25,794 bases of DNA from Opitutia bacterium (GTDB lineage: Bacteria > Verrucomicrobiota > Verrucomicrobiia > Opitutales > UBA953), in contig CANHHS010000004.1 of the NCBI GenBank assembly GCA_947460445.1, positions 1-25,794 on the forward strand, read 5' to 3'. The position numbers and the translations under genes are program-made. Of the stretch, positions 21,472-25,794 are shown piece after piece (the first letter of the stretch is position 1; each line of letters begins with the position of its first letter). The notes under the pieces are model-generated. The model saw nothing but the letters and a program-made list of their open reading frames with translations, was not told the origin of the DNA and ran no database searches.

Positions 21472-23148
21472 TTAACGCGTCAGGCGGCGGTACTTCGGTC
21501 GACGTGGATTATCAGCGTCTTCCCCAAGCCGTTTACGTCGGTCTTCTAAATACGAACCAAAATTGCCTTCGTGCCAAACCACGCGACTGTCGCCTTCAAA
21601 CGCAAGGATGTGCGTGGCCACTCGATCCAAGAACCAGCGGTCGTGCGTAATAATAACCGCACAGCCCGCAAAATCCTCGAGAGCGTCTTCTAAGGCGCGG
21701 ATCGTATTTACATCTAAATCATTCGTCGGTTCATCAAGGAGGAGCACATTAGCCCCTGCCCGAATAAGTCGAGCTAAGTGAATGCGATTACGCTCACCAC
21801 CAGACATTAGGCCGACTTTACGCTGCTGAACATCGCCCGTGAAACCAAAGCGAGCGGCGTAGGCGCGCGCATTCACGGCGACCTTTCCTAAGTGAACGAC
21901 ATCCTGTCCGTCGGAGAGAGCCGACCAAACGGGCTGATCTGCCGGCAACGCATCACGGGTTTGATCAACGTATGCGAGCTTCACCGTATCACCTAAGCGC
22001 AATTCACCAGCATCAGGTTTCTCTTGTCCGACAATCATTCGGAAGAGCGTCGTCTTACCCGCACCATTGGGCCCGACGACACCTACGATACCACCTGCGG
22101 GCAAGGAGAAGTTTACGTTCTCCATTAAAACACGGTCACCGTAAGCTTTCATTAACCCGCGCGCCTCAATCACAGCGCCGCCGAGACGAGGACCAGGCGG
22201 AATCCAAATTTCCGCCGTACGCTCACGCTCTTGTTGGTCCGCTGACAAAAGTTTTTCGTACGCAGAGATACGTGCTTTATTTTTAGCCATACGCGCCTTG
22301 GGTGACTGGGCCGCCCACTGCCCTTCACGAGCTAAAGCGCGTGTGCGCGCGTTAGCTTGCTTATCTTCCATCTCCATTCTTTGACGTTTCTGATCGAGCC
22401 AAGACGAGTAGTTGCCCTTCCAAGGAATACCATGGCCACGATCCAACTCCAAAATCCAGCCAGCGACATTATCAAGGAAGTAGCGGTCGTGCGTGATGGC
22501 GAGTACGGTTCCTTTGTAGCGCTGTAAATGAAGCTCAAGCCATTGCACGGTGTCGGCATCTAAATGATTCGTGGGCTCATCGAGGAGAAGGATATCTGGC
22601 TCCATCAAGAGCAGTCGGGCAAGAGCCACCCGGCGACGCTCGCCTCCTGATAAACTCTCAACAGATGCCTCACCTGGCGGGCAACGCAGCGATTCCATTG
22701 CCATCTCCACCCGAGCGTCCAAATCCCAGCCTCCGCGCTGATCGATGATTTGCTGTAACTCTGTTTGCCGCGCGAGAATAGTTGCCTGCTCTTTGGTATC
22801 ATCCGTCTCACTGACTTTCACAAACGTATCATCATACTCCTCAAGCAACGCACGGAGCGGAGCGGTCGCTTCAGAAACACAGGCTTGAACCGTTTTTCCT
22901 TCACCTAAATCAGGCTCTTGAGCGAGGTAGCCCAAAGTATAACCCGGAACACGAGCGATCTCCCCGTCGTACTCTTTGTCGATACCCGCAATAATCCGTA
23001 GTAGCGTTGACTTACCTGAACCATTTAGACCCAACACTCCAATCTTTGCTCCGTGATAAAAAGAAAGGGAGACGTCTTTAAAAATGGGTTTACGCTCATG
23101 GGACTTCGTCACACCTGACATCGTAAAAATAACCTTTTCACTACTCAT
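21472..23148 (-). CDS. ettA: Energy-dependent translational throttle protein EttA (ABC-F ATPase)
   Basis: This 558-residue tandem ABC ATPase lacks membrane segments. The first domain has Walker A GLNGSGKST (40-48), signature SLSGGERRRVALA and Walker B ILLLDEPTNHLDADTV. The linker, with SPKARMAKNKARISAYEKL and WIPPGPRLGG, matches the EttA subgroup. The second domain has GPNGAGKTT, LMSGGERNRIHLARL and VLLLDEPTNDLDVNTI. EttA binds the ribosomal E site and gates the first steps of elongation by ATP/ADP ratio. The alternative would be another ABC-F member (Uup, YheS), but the linker and length favour EttA. It is divergent from the fucosidase gene, with an 80-base gap in which I see no firm promoter. 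Confidence 0.95.
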   Translation of the reverse strand: MSSEKVIFTMSGVTKSHERKPIFKDVSLSFYHGAKIGVLGLNGSGKSTLLRIIAGIDKEYDGEIARVPGYTLGYLAQEPDLGEGKTVQACVSEATAPLRALLEEYDDTFVKVSETDDTKEQATILARQTELQQIIDQRGGWDLDARVEMAMESLRCPPGEASVESLSGGERRRVALARLLLMEPDILLLDEPTNHLDADTVQWLELHLQRYKGTVLAITHDRYFLDNVAGWILELDRGHGIPWKGNYSSWLDQKRQRMEMEDKQANARTRALAREGQWAAQSPKARMAKNKARISAYEKLLSADQQERERTAEIWIPPGPRLGGAVIEARGLMKAYGDRVLMENVNFSLPAGGIVGVVGPNGAGKTTLFRMIVGQEKPDAGELRLGDTVKLAYVDQTRDALPADQPVWSALSDGQDVVHLGKVAVNARAYAARFGFTGDVQQRKVGLMSGGERNRIHLARLIRAGANVLLLDEPTNDLDVNTIRALEDALEDFAGCAVIITHDRWFLDRVATHILAFEGDSRVVWHEGNFGSYLEDRRKRLGEDADNPRRPKYRRLTR

Positions 23149-23228
23149 GCCTATAGATTCGACGGCACCGGGAATGGGGGCAAGCGGAACCTCTCGCCTT
23201 CCCTCCGGGTTTATCTCAACTTTTAGCC

Positions 23229-25133
23229 ATGCGCACGTTGCTCACGTTTCTCTGTGCTTTAGTTGTCTCAGGACAAGCCGCTGAACCTCCAGCACGCTTC
23301 GGCCCAGTTCCTTCCGCGCGCCAAATCGCCTGGATGGACACCGACTTCTATGGATTTCTTCACTTCGGCCTCAATACCTACACCGGCAAAGAATGGGGCT
23401 ATGGCGACGAAAGTCCCTCTTTGCTAAATTTAAAACATTTCGACGCAGAAGAAATGGCACGCGAGGCAAAGGCTGCAGGTATGGGCGGACTCATCGTTGT
23501 CGCCAAACACCATGACGGCTTCTGTCTTTGGCCGACAGATACGACGCCACACAATATACGCTTAGCTCCCTATAAAGATGGCAAAGGCGATATTGTTGGA
23601 GAAGTCGCCGCAGCTTGCCGAAAATACGGTATCAAGTTCGGCATCTACGTCTCACCCTGGGATCGCAACAATGCTGGCTATGGTCGTGATGAGTATAAAA
23701 AAACTTACTTAGCACAAATCTCTGAGCTTACGGAGCGCTATGGTGACACGTTTATGATGTGGTTTGACGGAGCCAATGGCGGCGATGGTTATTATGGCGG
23801 CGCTCGCGAAACGCGAAAAATTCCAAAAGATTATTACCCCTGGGATGCCATCCGTGCGCGTATTCGCGACAAGCAGCCGATGGCCTCTGTATTTGGAGAC
23901 GGCGGACCCGATGTTCGCTGGGTAGGCAACGAGCGTGGCATTGCAGGCGAAACTTGCTGGGCCGTAACCCATGCGGGTAGCGGGCTGGCTGGCGGAGCTG
24001 ATTACTATGTTGATAATCAACTCAATGCGGGCTCGCCCAAAGGCAATGTTTGGCGGCCAGCGGAGTGTGATGTTTCTATTCGCCCGGGCTGGTTCTATCA
24101 CGCCGCCGAAGACGGACGCGTTAAAGACCTGAAAGCGCTTTCCAATATCTACTTCTGCTCTGTTGGACGCGGACAAGGACTAAACCTAAACGTGCCGCCC
24201 AACAAGAATGGCAGCTGGCATCCCAATGATATCGCCGCGCTCCGAGCACTTCGCACGCATCTGAATGCAATGTTTAGTGCCAATCTAACGAACGACGCTA
24301 CCGCCTCGTCAGTTACCATGCGCGGTAAAGATAGACGCTTTTCTGCCAACACCCTGCTCGACAACAACCGCAACACTTACTGGTGCGGAGATGACAAAGA
24401 TCTGACGCCCGCCGCCGAGATTAATTTAGCCAAAGACTCTACCTTTAACGTTTTGCATATTCGCGAATTTACCCAACTTGGCCAACGCGTTGAAAGCTTC
24501 GCGCTTGATGCTTGGATCAATGGCGAGTGGAGCGAAGTTGCGACTGCTACCACGATTGGCAATCAGCGCTTACTTCGACTGCCTGCTGTCACGACGCAAA
24601 AAGTGCGATTGCGTATCACGGGCTCACTGGCCGTTCCTTGCATAAGCGAGTTTCAACTCTACATGGAACCCGAAGGTGCACGCGGACCTGAAGCAACTGC
24701 TACACTTAAGAAAAACGTGGGCTGGAAGATCACCGCTTCGTCGAACAACAAACAAGGGTCCTCAGCTGAAAGTGCTATTGACGGCGACCCTGCGACGCTT
24801 TGGCAGACGCACCCAGCCTCCGGCGAACTCAATCCCCCTCAATGGTTCACAGTTGATACCGGCAAAGTGCGAACAGCGAAGGGCTTCTTTTACATCCCAC
24901 GACAAGACAAGTGCCTCCATGGCATGACGGATCGTTATCGTTTCGAAGTAAGTGTAGATGGCAAAAATTGGACGCAGGTTGCGGAAGGAGAGTTCGGCAA
25001 TCTCCGCGCGAACCCCCAACAACAAAGTATTACCTTCGCAGCACCAGTTGAATTAAGGCATTTCCGCTTCACCGGTCTTCGTGCGCTTGAAAAAAGCCAT
25101 ATCACTGCAGCGGAAGTTGGCTTAATTGAATGA
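23229..25133 (+). CDS. Secreted GH29 alpha-L-fucosidase with two F5/8 type C (CBM32-like) domains
   Basis: The product has 634 residues. Signal peptide (1-18, LLTFLCALVVSGQAA). The GH29 catalytic domain runs from about 25 to 340: FGLNTYTGKEWGYG, AKHHDGFCLW (His94, His95), KFGIYVSPWDR and the nucleophile Asp180 in MMWFDGANG. The acid/base residue is poorly conserved in the family and I cannot place it. Two beta-sandwich domains follow. The first (about 350-480, ASSVTMRGKDRRF, NNRNTYWCGDD) is diverged. The second (about 495-634, ASSNNKQGSSAESAIDGDPA, TLWQTHP, FEVSVDGKNWTQV) is a clear F5/8 type C fold. The protein would remove alpha-fucose from glycans outside the cytoplasm. Its 3' end is followed by the nusA promoter region. 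Confidence 0.95.
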   Translation: MRTLLTFLCALVVSGQAAEPPARFGPVPSARQIAWMDTDFYGFLHFGLNTYTGKEWGYGDESPSLLNLKHFDAEEMAREAKAAGMGGLIVVAKHHDGFCLWPTDTTPHNIRLAPYKDGKGDIVGEVAAACRKYGIKFGIYVSPWDRNNAGYGRDEYKKTYLAQISELTERYGDTFMMWFDGANGGDGYYGGARETRKIPKDYYPWDAIRARIRDKQPMASVFGDGGPDVRWVGNERGIAGETCWAVTHAGSGLAGGADYYVDNQLNAGSPKGNVWRPAECDVSIRPGWFYHAAEDGRVKDLKALSNIYFCSVGRGQGLNLNVPPNKNGSWHPNDIAALRALRTHLNAMFSANLTNDATASSVTMRGKDRRFSANTLLDNNRNTYWCGDDKDLTPAAEINLAKDSTFNVLHIREFTQLGQRVESFALDAWINGEWSEVATATTIGNQRLLRLPAVTTQKVRLRITGSLAVPCISEFQLYMEPEGARGPEATATLKKNVGWKITASSNNKQGSSAESAIDGDPATLWQTHPASGELNPPQWFTVDTGKVRTAKGFFYIPRQDKCLHGMTDRYRFEVSVDGKNWTQVAEGEFGNLRANPQQQSITFAAPVELRHFRFTGLRALEKSHITAAEVGLIE

Positions 25134-25146
25134 CCCTGCATCCCGC

Positions 25147-25175
25147 TTGACTTTGCCCACTGAAAGTTAGATAAA
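25147..25175 (+). promoter_or_regulatory. Predicted sigma-70-type promoter for nusA
   Basis: TTGACT (5/6 to consensus) and GATAAA (4/6) are separated by exactly 17 bases, just beyond the fucosidase stop. Initiation would fall near 25182, five bases before a hairpin and about 18 before the terminator, giving nusA a leader of roughly 100 bases. Confidence 0.6.
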
Positions 25176-25186
25176 CAGGGCACAGT

Positions 25187-25205
25187 CACCTTTCAAAAGA
25201 AGGTG
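25187..25205 (+). promoter_or_regulatory. Possible anti-terminator hairpin in the nusA leader
   Basis: CACCTT (25187-25192) and AAGGTG (25200-25205) can pair around a 7-base loop. The right arm is also the first six bases of the terminator stem, so the two structures are mutually exclusive. This is an attenuator-like geometry read directly from the sequence; its use is inferred. Confidence 0.4.
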
Positions 25206-25230
25206 GGTCCAACCCGGACCCGCCTTTTTT
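25200..25230 (+). terminator. Intrinsic terminator upstream of nusA
   Basis: AAGGTGGGTCC and GGACCCGCCTT form an 11-bp stem (one G-T pair) around a 5-base loop, followed by a run of T. It is 67 bases beyond the fucosidase stop and 52 before the nusA ATG. It may end fucosidase transcripts, or act on nusA's own leader because a promoter lies before it. Confidence 0.9.
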
Positions 25231-25282
25231 GTCCCCTAAATTTCTTCACCCTCACACCATCCATACAAGCCCGACCGCCCAA

Positions 25283-25794
25283 ATGAGCCAAGACATCAAG
25301 CCGTTCCTCCAATACCTCGAAAAAGAAAAGCGCATCACTCGCGCTGAAGCCTGCGCCCTCATCGTCGAGGCCATCAAGTCCTCCGTCGAAAAGTCCGTCA
25401 TGCAAGGCCACGAAATCGAGGTCAATGCTGACCCTGACTCAGGTAAGCTCGAAGCTTTCGTTCTCCTGCAAATCACCGACTCCGTCGCTGACGAAAAGCG
25501 CGAGATCAATCCCTCTGAAGCGATGAAATATAGTACCGATGCGCGCATTGGGGATATCGTTCGCAAGCCTATCAGTGTTTCGGAACTTGGCCGTATTGCA
25601 GCGAAGTCGACCCAGCAGCTCATCAATCAAAAATTCCGTGCGATTGAAAAAGAGCACGTCTACCAAGAGTACAAAGACAAGGAAGGCGACATCGTCACCG
25701 GAACTGTCCGTCGCGTCGAACGCGGCAACATCATTGTCGAACTGAGTACAGCTGAAGCGATCCTTCCTTACCGCGAGCGCAGCCCTGGCGAAGA
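25283..25794 (+). CDS. nusA: Transcription termination/antitermination protein NusA, N-terminal part, cut by window edge
   Basis: The first 170 residues of NusA are visible; the rest lies beyond the right edge. The RNA-polymerase-binding N-terminal domain (1-130) includes GRIAAKSTQQLINQKFRA and EHVYQEYKDKEGDIV. The S1 domain begins around residue 136 with GDIVTGTVRRVERGNIIVEL and AEAILPYRE. KH domains would follow. NusA binds the polymerase near the RNA exit channel and modulates pausing, hairpin termination and antitermination. No rimP precedes it, in contrast to the usual rimP-nusA order. No Shine-Dalgarno lies before the ATG. The leader holds a promoter, a possible anti-terminator and a terminator. 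Confidence 0.96.
   Translation, partial: MSQDIKPFLQYLEKEKRITRAEACALIVEAIKSSVEKSVMQGHEIEVNADPDSGKLEAFVLLQITDSVADEKREINPSEAMKYSTDARIGDIVRKPISVSELGRIAAKSTQQLINQKFRAIEKEHVYQEYKDKEGDIVTGTVRRVERGNIIVELSTAEAILPYRERSPGE

Overview
The window is about 25.8 kb of moderately GC-rich, densely coding bacterial chromosome from a Gram-negative organism. LpxD, BamA and a Skp-like chaperone show an LPS-bearing outer membrane. A secreted formylglycine sulfatase, a secreted GH29 fucosidase, an olefin-pathway OleA and start sites that almost never carry a Shine-Dalgarno sequence together suggest the Verrucomicrobiota (Opitutae-like). That placement is an inference, because no 16S rRNA gene is present. I see no insertion sequence, prophage, CRISPR array or integrase.

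Left block, minus strand (1-2765): fabZ, fabI, oleA and the start of an oleB-like hydrolase form one tightly packed operon that runs off the left edge. OleA and OleB are the first and fourth steps of head-to-head long-chain olefin (beta-lactone) synthesis. Here they are joined to the dehydratase and enoyl reductase of fatty-acid elongation. A divergent, probably lipid-anchored Bcp-type peroxiredoxin (2814-3326) follows.

Central block, minus strand (3349-12792), in transcription order: rplY, pth, rpsF, ssb, rplI, an intrinsic terminator, dnaB, bamA, skp, a terminator-like hairpin, lpxD, prs. This is translation and replication housekeeping running into outer-membrane assembly and lipid A synthesis. 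Four-base ATGA overlaps couple pth-rpsF, dnaB-bamA and lpxD-prs. rpsR is absent from its usual place between ssb and rplI.

Right block: a GC-rich, structured, gene-free stretch (12793-13053) precedes tRNA-Leu(CAA). Then come plus-strand genes: a sulfatase, mfd, a SurA-like chaperone, galM and malQ. The last four are spaced by overlaps or one base. ettA is convergent with malQ. A secreted GH29 alpha-L-fucosidase with two F5/8-type C-terminal domains is divergent from ettA. The window closes with the start of nusA, preceded by a good promoter, a competing hairpin and a strong intrinsic terminator that look like an attenuator.

Most genes are recognisable core families. The points of greatest interest are the fatty-acid/olefin operon, the nusA leader, the structured region upstream of rplY and the reduced N-terminus of Mfd. 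I do not see a wholly unknown multi-gene system.
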